From CAZVXI01 sp964631295 (GTDB taxonomy: Bacteria > Planctomycetota > Phycisphaerae > Phycisphaerales > SM1A02): a stretch of 12,158 bases of DNA. The stretch spans positions 1 to 12,158 of the forward strand of contig CAZVXI010000092.1 of assembly GCA_964631295.1 (NCBI GenBank), given 5' to 3'. Below are positions 6,059 through 12,158 of this stretch, one piece after another. The notes beneath the pieces are model-generated. The model made no database searches. It had not been told where the DNA came from and worked only from the letters and a program-made list of their open reading frames with translations. Position 1 is the stretch's first letter. Every line of letters starts with the position of its first letter. Both the position numbers and the translations under genes were made by a program.

Positions 6059-7879
6059 TTATTCTTTGATAATCGTCTCGAGATAAGCCTGCACTGCCGG
6101 GGCACGCGGATCGGTTCGGTTCTTGACGAGCGCCAGCGCGTTGCGGCCAATGTCATCGGTGGCGGTGATGTCTGCACCGGCTTCGACGAGCATGCGAATG
6201 ACTTCGACGTTCGCGCCGGCGGACTCGGCTGCAAGCAGCAGCGCGGTCTTGTCATTGTGAGACCGTGCTTCGAGGTCAGCGCCGTTGGAAAGCAGCATCG
6301 CCATGCTGTCAAGTTCGGATGTCCGAGCGGCGTGCATGAGCGCGGTTGCACCCTGAGCGGTGTCGCGTGCATTCACGGTCGCGCCGGCGTCGATGAGAAT
6401 CTGCACCGACTCAGGTGAGCCGTAGCCGGCTGCCCAGATCAGCGGTGTAAAGCCGACTGGCCCGCTGGAGACTTCGATATCCGCACCAGCATCGATGAGC
6501 ACCTGCACGGAACCGGGCTTGCCGAAGCCGGCCGCCCACGAAAGCGCGGTGTTCTGGATGACATCGGTTGCGCGAATATTCGCACCCGAATCAAGGAGCA
6601 ACTGCACGAGTTCCGGGCTGCCAAGCTTCGCAGCGGCCATCAGCGGCGTGGCACTGATGCGGTCACGCGATTCGATGTTCGCGCCGGCGGCAAGCAGAGC
6701 TTCCACGACCTCGATCGCATCTTTCTCAGCCGCGACATTGATCAGCGGCATGTCCTTGCGGTCGCGTGCGTTCGGGTCGAACTCGCCTGCTTCGAGGGCT
6801 TTGAGGAACGCATCATAGTTGCCCAGCGAGAGGAGCGTGGCCGGTTCGCTCATGGCCTTGGCTTCAGCTTCCTTTTGCTTCGCGCCATCGAGCAGGTTCT
6901 GCTTCACGGCAGCGTTCTTGGCGATCTGATCCTGAATGTCCTGGTTCGTCTTGTTGGCGATGCTCGCCCGCGACGGCTGGATGAACACGCTCAGACGCGA
7001 GTTCTTCGGGTGGTCCGTGTAGATGTTCAGCCGGCGACGGTTGCCTGCGACTTCATCCCAGCGCGACCAGTCGATTTCAAGCGTGTGTTCCGCACTCGGG
7101 ACGGTGCTGAAATCGGTCGCGATCGCGGGCACCATGCGCGAGATGGTGAACTGCTCTCCGTCGATCGAGCGGATGGTCAGCGGACGGCCGATCATTTCGT
7201 CGATTGCAACACGTTCCGGCACGCACTCGACGTACGCGACCGCCTTGGCCTTCACGGGCACTTCCATTGGATCCTGCCCATCGACAATGAATGTGACTTT
7301 CTTGGTGATCTGACGGGCCGAGGTGCCGCCGGTCATGCGGATTTCGACTTCGGTGTGCTCACCGGGCTGGAGGGCAAGGCCTTCCGGGCACTTGGACGTG
7401 GTGCAGCCGCAGGAACTCTTGCACTGGGCGATGGTCATCACCGTGTCGCTGGTGTTGGTGAGCTTGATGGTGCCAGTCTTGGCTTCGTTGAGCGGGATAT
7501 CGCCCAAATCGAGCGAGGTTGGCTGGGCAGTAACTTTGAATCCACCTGCCGAAGCCGGTCGAGCCTTGGCCATCTGTCGCTGCAACTCGAGTTTCCTCTC
7601 AACCGGATCGAGTTGCGATGGCTGGGTCGTCTTCGGGGTGGTCGAGTTCACCAGATCCTCAAGCGAGCTCACCGTCTTTTCTTTGCCGGTGTCTGCGGAG
7701 ATCTGCGTTTGCTTGGCTTTGACGGCGCTCGACTCGCCGGATTCTGCCGGGGTCGTCTCGTTATTGGCGACCTGAGCTTTTGCATCGGGCTCTGAGGTAT
7801 TGCATCCCGCAAGCAGGATCATCGACAAGCCGCCTGCAGCAAGGAGGGCGACAACATCACGTTTGGCATGCGTCAACAT
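6059..7879 (-). CDS. Lipoprotein with a DUF1573 domain and C-terminal ankyrin repeats
   Basis: A 606-residue predicted lipoprotein. The ATG at 7879 is preceded by GGAG five nt away and starts a basic n-region, a hydrophobic stretch and the lipobox LLAGC with Cys26 as the lipidated residue. Residues 27-110 are a low-complexity linker. DUF1573 follows (about 114-215), recognised by SLDLGDIPLNEAKTGTIKLTNTSD and the cysteine core CKSSCGCTTSKC (Cys153, 157, 159, 164), then a beta-rich segment to about 305 and a charged helix (about 310-345). Six or seven ankyrin repeats fill 375-595, with TPLMAAAKLGSPELVQLLLDSGA as a clean example. Ankyrin repeats bind proteins; DUF1573 is an immunoglobulin-like exported domain of unknown function. 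The protein probably faces the periplasm or outer surface. It is transcribed alone, ending at a hairpin. Confidence 0.92.
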   Translation of the reverse strand: MLTHAKRDVVALLAAGGLSMILLAGCNTSEPDAKAQVANNETTPAESGESSAVKAKQTQISADTGKEKTVSSLEDLVNSTTPKTTQPSQLDPVERKLELQRQMAKARPASAGGFKVTAQPTSLDLGDIPLNEAKTGTIKLTNTSDTVMTIAQCKSSCGCTTSKCPEGLALQPGEHTEVEIRMTGGTSARQITKKVTFIVDGQDPMEVPVKAKAVAYVECVPERVAIDEMIGRPLTIRSIDGEQFTISRMVPAIATDFSTVPSAEHTLEIDWSRWDEVAGNRRRLNIYTDHPKNSRLSVFIQPSRASIANKTNQDIQDQIAKNAAVKQNLLDGAKQKEAEAKAMSEPATLLSLGNYDAFLKALEAGEFDPNARDRKDMPLINVAAEKDAIEVVEALLAAGANIESRDRISATPLMAAAKLGSPELVQLLLDSGANIRATDVIQNTALSWAAGFGKPGSVQVLIDAGADIEVSSGPVGFTPLIWAAGYGSPESVQILIDAGATVNARDTAQGATALMHAARTSELDSMAMLLSNGADLEARSHNDKTALLLAAESAGANVEVIRMLVEAGADITATDDIGRNALALVKNRTDPRAPAVQAYLETIIKE

Positions 7880-7881
7880 GG

Positions 7882-7888
7882 CTTCTCC
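7882..7888 (-). promoter_or_regulatory. Ribosome binding site deciding the lipoprotein start
   Basis: GGAGAAG on the minus strand, with its GGAG core 5 nt before ATG at 7879. It excludes an in-frame TTG at 7897, which lies upstream of this site. Confidence 0.7.
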
Positions 7889-7947
7889 ATCAAACAAGAA
7901 CTGAACTGATCTTCCTTCGTGCGTCTGCGAGCGGTACAGACCCCCAT

Positions 7948-8109
7948 GGCCTGCCAGCCCGTAAACCTCTTCCCATCAAGGATTTGCGGGAACACCCCTC
8001 TAGGTGCCTGCCAAGCTTGGTGGGCCGACACCTTCAACCTTGTCGACCAGTCTGCGGACCGGGTGAACCTGCGAATCCTCGCCTGTTGCAAGACCAACGG
8101 CCTGATTCG
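7948..8109 (+). ncRNA. Candidate structured RNA (5' leader of the TM2 gene or independent small RNA)
   Basis: The spacer between divergent genes folds on the plus strand into nested helices. GGCCUGCCA (7948-7956) pairs with UGGUGGGCC (8018-8026), including two G-U pairs, and encloses two hairpins: CCCGUAAA/UUUGCGGG (7958-7965/7983-7990, one U-G pair, extended by CCU/AGG) and CACC/GGUG (7993-7996/8003-8006). Then come GACA/UGUC (8027-8030/8041-8044), GUC/GAC within ACC/GGU (8046-8064), and a 13-bp terminal hairpin: CGAAUC/GAUUCG (8072-8077/8104-8109), GCC/GGC and GUUG/CAAC around loop CAAGAC. The G-U pairs would be A-C mismatches on the other strand, so plus looks like the RNA strand. A further GUCUG/CAGAC hairpin (7923-7941) may be its 5' end. 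I recognise no known riboswitch, 6S, SRP, tmRNA or RNase P signature. The lipoprotein promoter must overlap this stretch. Confidence 0.45.
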
Positions 8110-8121
8110 GAATCTATTGCT

Positions 8122-8376
8122 GTGAAAAGTACACTCGTCTCATATCTCCTGTGGATTCTTGGCGGATTCGGCGTTCTCGGACTGCACCGTTTCTACCTCG
8201 GCCGATGGGTCACGGGCATCATCTGGTTGCTCACGTGCGGGCTGTTTCTCATCGGAGCAATCGTCGATCTGCTGCTGATCCCGAGCATGACGAAGGTGGA
8301 GAACCTTGCCGGGCAACTGCTCGCGTCCGAGCACGCACGCCTCGCAGCGATCGAGCAACGATACGCCGCGACGTGA
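8122..8376 (+). CDS. TM2-domain small membrane protein
   Basis: An 84-residue membrane protein of unknown function. It carries the TM2 signature: a first membrane segment (about 6-20), the conserved turn LGLHRFYLGRWVTG (19-32) and a second segment (33-53) ending in GAIVDLLLIP with the family Asp at 49. A helical charged tail of 30 residues follows. TM2 proteins occur in bacteria and animals without one agreed role. The GTG at 8122 is the only start close to the domain; no strong Shine-Dalgarno sequence precedes it, only GGAA at 8109-8112. It begins 12 nt after the last hairpin of the candidate structured RNA, which could therefore be its leader and control its translation. Confidence 0.85.
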   Translation: MKSTLVSYLLWILGGFGVLGLHRFYLGRWVTGIIWLLTCGLFLIGAIVDLLLIPSMTKVENLAGQLLASEHARLAAIEQRYAAT

Positions 8377-8428
8377 CCGCATAAGCCGCGCATGTCAGGC
8401 AATCGGCGCGATCGAACCACACCAACAC

Positions 8429-8447
8429 TGCAGGCCGCCAACCTGCA
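8429..8447 (+). repeat. Short hairpin between the TM2 and Memo genes
   Basis: Perfect 6-bp inverted repeat TGCAGG/CCTGCA with a 7-nt loop, 53 nt after the TM2 stop. A CTTTTCC stretch follows about 10 nt later, so it may be a weak terminator; the distance to the T-run is long. The rest of the 150-nt spacer (8377-8526) shows nothing I recognise, including no clear Memo promoter. Confidence 0.3.
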
Positions 8448-8526
8448 TCAACCGCAGCTTTTCCACCGATGCTTTGCTCCACCCGGCCGACGCTCGTACC
8501 GTAGCCCGGACCCGAGCGAGACTGCC

Positions 8527-9762
8527 ATGACTACCCAACCGCCGCAATCGACTGCCGAACACGACCTGCCCGAGCACATCTTCAAGCCGCACATGCGGCC
8601 GGTGCAGCCCGTGCGCATGGAGAAAGACGGCAAGCCCTTCGTCGCCCTGCGCGATCCGATGATGCTCAGCCGACAGACGATGGTCATTCAGCCGCAGGCA
8701 ATGAACATCCTCCAACAGTTCCAGGGCATGCGCACGCTCGATGAAATCGCCGACCAGTTCTCGACGCCGGTCGATCAGTTCTCGCGCCTCGCGACGGAAC
8801 TCGACAAAGTCGGCCTGCTGTGGGGGCCGACGTTCGACTCACTCGAAGATGAGATGCGACAGAAGATCGCCTCGGCTGGCGCGTTCCCCGCCAGCGCGAG
8901 CACTTCCGCAGGCATCGACCCCAACAAGTTTCGCGAAGGGATTGAGCAGTATTTCGAGCAATGTGAAGATCCCGAACTCGATGCAATGCCGCGAGGCATC
9001 GTCGCGCCGCACCTCGATTACCAGCGCGGCTGGCCGAACTACGCGGCTTCGTATTACCCGTTCCAGAACGTCGACGGAGATGATGCGCCCGATCGCGTCG
9101 TGATCCTTGGCACGAATCACTTCGGACTCGGCGATGGTGTTGTCCTGGCAGAGTACGGCTTTACGACGCCGCTCGGAGTCTGCCCGGCAGACACGAAGAT
9201 CATCAGCGGGCTCGTCGAACGGTTCGGGCGGCCGCTCATTGTGGACCAGCTCGATCATCACCCGGAGCACTCGATTGAACTGCACGTGCCGTGGATTCAG
9301 TACTGTTTCGGCAATGTGCCAATCGTCGCAGCGCTGATACCCGATCCGCTGAGTGATACCATCGACGAGCCGGAGAACGAGCGCGTCCCGACAGACCAGT
9401 TTATCGCCGTGCTGCGCGAGCAACTCGATCAGGCAGGTGGCGAAACGCTGTTCATCGCATCCAGCGATCTCAGCCATGTCGGCGCGCAGTTCGGCGAACC
9501 GCGACCGGTCGACGAGCAGCGCAGGTATGATGTCGAGCGGCACGATCGCGACATGCTCAGCAAATACCTCTCCGGCGATGTTGAAGAGTTCCTCGGCGCG
9601 ATGCAGTGGAACCGCAACCCGACGCGCTGGTGCAGCATTGGGAATATGTCCGCGCTGCTCACTGCCGTCGAGCCGGAAGAACTTGAACTGATCGACTACC
9701 GCCAGGCATGTGATGACAAAGGCGCAGCACTTGTATCATCTGCCGCCATCGCGATGTGGTAG
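8527..9762 (+). CDS. Memo family protein (AmmeMemoRadiSam system protein B) with N-terminal extension
   Basis: A 411-residue cytoplasmic protein. The C-terminal 260 residues are a Memo domain, structurally related to extradiol dioxygenases. Counterparts of the metal-site residues of human MEMO1 are visible: His162 in IVAPHLDY, His198 in ILGTNHFGLGDG, His247/253 in EHSIELHVPW, His317 in ASSDLSHVG, and Cys369 in RWCSIGNMSALL. The N-terminal 115 residues, with RPVQPVRMEKDGKPFVALRD and a helical part (ILQQFQGMRTLDEIADQF), look like the PqqD-like winged-helix segment of planctomycete Memo proteins. The biochemical role in bacteria is unsettled. The AMMECR1 and radical-SAM partners named in the system are not in this window. 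ATG at 8527 fits the conserved start; the Shine-Dalgarno sequence is weak. It is followed 12 nt later by dtd, probably in the same transcript. Confidence 0.9.
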   Translation: MTTQPPQSTAEHDLPEHIFKPHMRPVQPVRMEKDGKPFVALRDPMMLSRQTMVIQPQAMNILQQFQGMRTLDEIADQFSTPVDQFSRLATELDKVGLLWGPTFDSLEDEMRQKIASAGAFPASASTSAGIDPNKFREGIEQYFEQCEDPELDAMPRGIVAPHLDYQRGWPNYAASYYPFQNVDGDDAPDRVVILGTNHFGLGDGVVLAEYGFTTPLGVCPADTKIISGLVERFGRPLIVDQLDHHPEHSIELHVPWIQYCFGNVPIVAALIPDPLSDTIDEPENERVPTDQFIAVLREQLDQAGGETLFIASSDLSHVGAQFGEPRPVDEQRRYDVERHDRDMLSKYLSGDVEEFLGAMQWNRNPTRWCSIGNMSALLTAVEPEELELIDYRQACDDKGAALVSSAAIAMW

Positions 9763-9774
9763 AACGCAGCTCTC

Positions 9775-10221
9775 ATGATCGCCGTCGTCCAACGTGTATC
9801 GCGCGCATCGGTAACTGTTGAAGCAGATCGCTTCCGCGCGCAGATCGGCCCGGGACTGTGCGTCCTGCTTGGTGTGGAAGATGGCGATGACGATGCACAG
9901 GCCGCGTGGATGGCCGGCAAACTTGCGCGGCTGCGCATCTTTCGCGATGATGATGACCGCATGAATCAATCCGTGCAGGACATCGGCGGGTCGATCCTGC
10001 TCGTCAGCCAGTTCACGCTCGCAGGCGATTGCGCAAAGGGAAACCGCCCGAGCTTCATCAAGGCGGCAGCGCCCGACATCGGCGAACGGCTCTACACACT
10101 CGTCGCATCCCAGCTTCGCGAGCACAGCCTGCCTGTCGAAACCGGCATCTTCGGTGCCATGATGGATGTCGAACTTGTCAACGACGGCCCGGTCACGCTG
10201 ATTGTCCGCAGCCAGGGATGA
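9775..10221 (+). CDS. dtd: D-aminoacyl-tRNA deacylase
   Basis: Hydrolyses D-aminoacyl-tRNAs (and glycine mischarged on tRNA-Ala), recycling tRNA and keeping D-residues out of proteins; cytoplasmic homodimer. The 148 residues match the family length. Diagnostic elements are all present: MIAVVQRVSRASVTV at the start, IGPGLCVLLGV (24-34), LRIFRDDDDRMNQSV (53-67), the active-site SQFTL (78-82) followed by GDCAKGNRPSF, and NDGPVT (136-141) with the Gly-Pro motif that rejects L-amino acids. ATG at 9775 starts 12 nt after the Memo stop, so the two genes are probably co-transcribed; the SRPBCC gene follows after 45 nt. Confidence 0.97.
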   Translation: MIAVVQRVSRASVTVEADRFRAQIGPGLCVLLGVEDGDDDAQAAWMAGKLARLRIFRDDDDRMNQSVQDIGGSILLVSQFTLAGDCAKGNRPSFIKAAAPDIGERLYTLVASQLREHSLPVETGIFGAMMDVELVNDGPVTLIVRSQG

Positions 10222-10266
10222 GTCCTTTCGCGTGCGTCCGCCTGTCGCGCATCGTCGAAGCAATGC

Positions 10267-10812
10267 ATGATGTCACAGTCTGCCAATGCCACAATCGACC
10301 TTCAGCGAGATGGTGCCGGCTGGATGCTTCGCGCTGAGCAGCGGATCGATCGCCCCATCCACGAGGTGTTCGACTTCTTCTCACGTGCGGAGAACCTCGA
10401 AGTGCTCACACCCGATCGGCTCCGCTTCGAGATCATCACGCCCACGCCGATCGACATGCACGCGGGCACGGTCATCGACTACAAACTGCGCATCCGCGGC
10501 ATGCCGGTGCGCTGGCGAACTGAGATCCCCGTGTGGGATCCCCCACATCGCTTCGTGGATGAACAACAACGCGGCCCATACCGCTGGTGGATTCACGAAC
10601 ACACGTTCGAGGCCGATGGCGATAACACCATCATGCGCGACACTGTGCGATACGGCGTGCCGGGCGGCACATTGATTCACACGCTTTTCGTCAAACGCGA
10701 TGTACGTGCGATATTCCGATACCGCGCGAACATGCTCGACTCATACATGAACAATGCGTCGCGTCCGCAATCCACACACCTGCCGCGCTCTGCGGTCCAC
10801 ATCGCCGACTGA
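10267..10812 (+). CDS. SRPBCC-superfamily ligand-binding protein (COG4276-like)
   Basis: A 181-residue cytoplasmic protein with the START-like helix-grip fold that encloses a hydrophobic ligand. The ligand and role are unknown. The pattern agrees with COG4276: EQRIDRPIHEVFDFFSRAENLEVLTP (24-49), LRFEIITPTPIDMHAGTVIDYKLRIRGMPVRWRTEI (52-87), WDPPHRFVDEQQRGPYRWW (90-108), HTFEA and a C-terminal helix DVRAIFRYRANML (145-157). ATG at 10267 and the next ATG at 10270 are equally plausible starts; there is no strong Shine-Dalgarno sequence. It may be the last gene of the Memo-dtd run. Its TGA abuts the stop codon of the convergent phnX. Confidence 0.85.
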   Translation: MMSQSANATIDLQRDGAGWMLRAEQRIDRPIHEVFDFFSRAENLEVLTPDRLRFEIITPTPIDMHAGTVIDYKLRIRGMPVRWRTEIPVWDPPHRFVDEQQRGPYRWWIHEHTFEADGDNTIMRDTVRYGVPGGTLIHTLFVKRDVRAIFRYRANMLDSYMNNASRPQSTHLPRSAVHIAD

Positions 10813-11646
10813 TCACGGCCGTTCGCCGCGCCGCAACCGATCTTCAATATCGTCGATGATCTCAAGCAGGTCTGCCACACTGTCGATCACGTAGTGTGCA
10901 CCAATGCGCTGGAACATGTTGTATGCCGTGCGCAAGTGCTGTTGCTGCTGTGATCGTGGCAGCGTTTCATACGCTTCAAGTGAAAGGCCGACTTCGTTGC
11001 CAGTGCGTGCGATGGCAACTGTCCACGTGCCCGCGTTGAGACCCGCTTCGATGCCCAATGCGGTGTCATCGACGGTCACGATCGACTCCATCGGGTACAC
11101 CCCGAGCCGGCGCGCCACTTCGAAGATCATCCATGGCGCCGGTCTGCCTTCATCAATTTCCGAAGCAGTCACCAGGCAATCAACTTCCAGCCCCTGCCGC
11201 CGCGCGACGCCGAGCACATGCTCCATGATGTCGCTCGTGTAGCCGGTCGTCGAACCGATCTGAATGTGCCGATGACGACACGATTGCACCGTCTCCACGA
11301 CGCCGTCGATCACTTTCGAGTACGCATCAATGCACTGCATCTGTTGCGGCAGAAATGCGCCATACAGTGCATCAATATCCGTTGGCTCGGGGGGATGGCC
11401 ATGCGCACTCTCCCATGAATCCATAACGGCAGGCATCGTGGCGATCGCTTCGATATGATCGCGCTTCGACCGACCCATCGGCTCGCGCGCCTGGTCCAGC
11501 GAGATGCTGATCCCCTGCTGCTTGAACACATCCACAAATACCGCAGCCGGCGCGCAACTGCCGTGGTCGATCATCGTGCCGGCCCAGTCGATCGCGAGCG
11601 CTTTGACAGGACCGCAATACCGACGCGTGTATGCATACTCATCCAT
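10813..11646 (-). CDS. phnX: Phosphonoacetaldehyde hydrolase (phosphonatase, HAD superfamily)
   Basis: Cleaves the C-P bond of phosphonoacetaldehyde to acetaldehyde and phosphate, the second step in using 2-aminoethylphosphonate; cytoplasmic, Mg-dependent. The 277 residues are close to the usual 265-275. Visible: nucleophile Asp20 in ALAIDWAGT (Ala22 replaces the second HAD Asp, as in phosphonatases), the cap sequence PMGRSKRDHI with Schiff-base Lys61 and His64, IGSTTGYTSDIM (130-141), EGRPAPWMIFEVARRLGVYP (166-185) and metal-site Asp194 in TVDDTALGIEAGLNAGTWTV (191-210). The start ATG at 11646 has GAAGGGTGA upstream. The usual partner PhnW (2-aminoethylphosphonate transaminase) and phosphonate transporters are absent from the window, so it is transcribed alone here. 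Confidence 0.95.
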   Translation of the reverse strand: MDEYAYTRRYCGPVKALAIDWAGTMIDHGSCAPAAVFVDVFKQQGISISLDQAREPMGRSKRDHIEAIATMPAVMDSWESAHGHPPEPTDIDALYGAFLPQQMQCIDAYSKVIDGVVETVQSCRHRHIQIGSTTGYTSDIMEHVLGVARRQGLEVDCLVTASEIDEGRPAPWMIFEVARRLGVYPMESIVTVDDTALGIEAGLNAGTWTVAIARTGNEVGLSLEAYETLPRSQQQQHLRTAYNMFQRIGAHYVIDSVADLLEIIDDIEDRLRRGERP

Positions 11647-11911
11647 CGTTGCCGATCACCCTTCTCGGAGAGACTCTGCGTCCAATCGCCTCGCACGTGC
11701 GGCAGTCCACTGACACTCAATGCGAGCAGCGCGGCGGGCAGCGTATGAACACGCCGCACATCAGCCGTTCACGTTCAGTTCGGATTGTGTTCAACCGCCC
11801 TGCCGATCGGCACGCACGTCTCTCGTGAGACTGGCGGTGGCGGGGACATCTTCTGCTCGCTTGGCGCCAGCCACAAATGCACTTTGCACAGCGGCCTCTT
11901 ACCTGAGAAGA

Positions 11912-11953
11912 GAAGAACCCGCCGCTGATCGGACAGCGTGAGACGGGCTCTTC
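11912..11953 (-). terminator. Composite hairpin, possible minus-strand terminator
   Basis: Three stacked helices: GAAGA/TCTTC (11912-11916/11949-11953), CCCG/CGGG (11918-11921/11944-11947) and GCTG/CAGC (11924-11927/11934-11937), with an asymmetric internal loop. On the minus strand it is followed by the pyrimidine tract TCTTCTC, a weak U-tract. On the plus strand a G-run follows, which does not suit termination. Confidence 0.35.
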
Positions 11954-12070
11954 GTGGGGGGGGCTTGATTGTTCACCCCTGCAATACGCAACGCCGCCAC
12001 AGCGGTTCCGTCTGAAACGAGAAAATCTTCGCTAGATTCTCAAGTGCTTGTAAGGACGAGGTTTACGGCC
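11912..12070 (-). ncRNA. Possible second copy of the structured RNA seen at 7948-8109
   Basis: Minus-strand sequence from 12070 carries GCCGUAAACCUCGUCC, then CAAG, and 88 nt further on GGGUGAAC (11978-11971). The same blocks occur in the same order on the plus strand at 7958-7980 and 8061-8068. GUAAACCUC can pair with GGGGUGAAC here, leaving an AA/GA internal loop. A bulged hairpin (12019-12041) lies between the blocks, and the composite hairpin at 11912-11953 follows and could be the 3' end. The plus-strand frame at 12085 would be divergent from it. This rests on short blocks only. Confidence 0.3.
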
Positions 12071-12084
12071 CACAGATCAGATCA

Positions 12085-12158
12085 ATGACGGACACTGGAG
12101 CGGTCCCCTTCATCTGCAGTGGTGGAACCGGCGTGACGGAAGCAACTGAGCGCATCCG
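12085..12158 (+). CDS. Possible start of a protein-coding gene running off the right edge
   Basis: An open frame from ATG at 12085 runs to the window end, reading MTDTGAVPFICSGGTGVTEA and four more codons (TERI). The glycine-rich SGGTG turn looks protein-like, but 24 codons are too few to identify a family and the frame upstream is also open. No good Shine-Dalgarno sequence precedes the ATG; AAGGACGAGG lies about 25 nt away, too far. Confidence 0.25.
   Translation, partial: MTDTGAVPFICSGGTGVTEATERI

Larger units (their letters stand above)
11647..12084. other. 438-nt non-coding stretch between phnX and the right-end frame
   Basis: It must hold the phnX promoter, which I could not locate. 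It contains a 12-bp perfect palindrome TGCCGATCGGCA (11801-11812), a 5-bp hairpin GTCTC/GAGAC (11818-11831), the composite hairpin at 11912-11953, a run of eight G (11956-11963), CCGC/GCGG (11997-12005 region) and a bulged 8-bp hairpin GAGA-AUCU/AGAU-UCUC near 12019-12041. No convincing protein-coding frame was seen. The right part may encode a minus-strand RNA (see the separate entry). Confidence 0.5.

Noticed and set aside
7119..7126. HIP1 (GCGATCGC) repeat as in cyanobacteria
   Set aside because: Only two full octamers occur in the window; the enriched unit is the inner hexamer CGATCG.
6875..7795. 306-codon open frame on the plus strand
   Set aside because: Antisense to the DUF1573 part of the lipoprotein gene; no recognisable family.
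8011..8020. CCAAGCTTGG palindrome as an operator
   Set aside because: Its right half is better explained by the 9-bp closing helix of the structured RNA.
7880..8121. Known RNA classes (6S, SRP, tmRNA, RNase P, cyclic-di-GMP, cobalamin and TPP riboswitches) for the structured spacer
   Set aside because: None of their core sequences is present. The GUAAACC block resembles part of RNase P RNA, but block order and the ACAGAA-type core do not fit.
8839..9543. 234-codon open frame on the minus strand
   Set aside because: Antisense to the Memo domain, whose metal-site motifs identify the true frame.

Overview
The window reads as chromosomal DNA of a GC-rich bacterium, most likely a planctomycete of the Phycisphaerae type. 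This is an inference from gene content: an S9 peptidase with an acidic propeller, a lipoprotein joining DUF1573 to ankyrin repeats, a Memo protein with an N-terminal extension, a COG4276-type SRPBCC protein, and an ECF sigma factor feeding a small exported-protein module. No rRNA or tRNA gene, CRISPR array, insertion sequence or phage gene was seen.

Left half (1-7879, all minus strand). Read in the direction of transcription: the DUF1573-ankyrin lipoprotein (7879-6059) ends before a 44-nt hairpin. Next comes a sigma-factor module: ECF sigma factor (5811-5221), a single-pass membrane protein overlapping it by 4 nt (5224-4709), and a 533-residue exported protein of unknown function (4674-3073). 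Then follow an aspartokinase (2970-1702), with a perfect 6-bp hairpin just before its start codon, and an S9 prolyl-oligopeptidase-like protein (1584 to beyond base 1) that starts at GTG behind a good ribosome binding site.

Right half. Divergent from the lipoprotein gene are a small TM2-domain membrane protein (8122-8376), a Memo/AmmeMemoRadiSam protein B homologue (8527-9762), D-aminoacyl-tRNA deacylase dtd (9775-10221) and an SRPBCC protein (10267-10812), all plus strand. Memo and dtd are 12 nt apart and probably co-transcribed. The SRPBCC gene meets a convergent phosphonoacetaldehyde hydrolase, phnX (11646-10813), with no base between their stop codons. The last 0.5 kb is mostly non-coding, with hairpins and perhaps the first codons of another gene.

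The least explained material is non-coding. The 242-nt spacer between the lipoprotein and TM2 genes folds on the plus strand into a multi-helix RNA (about 7948-8109) whose stems contain G-U pairs, which points to the plus strand being transcribed. Two of its sequence blocks (around GUAAACCUC and GGGUGAAC) recur in the same order and at similar spacing on the minus strand near the right end (12070-11971), and the two blocks can pair with each other. This may be a two-copy structured RNA family; I could not match it to a known class. The hexamer CGATCG is also strikingly frequent across the window (28 by hand count).
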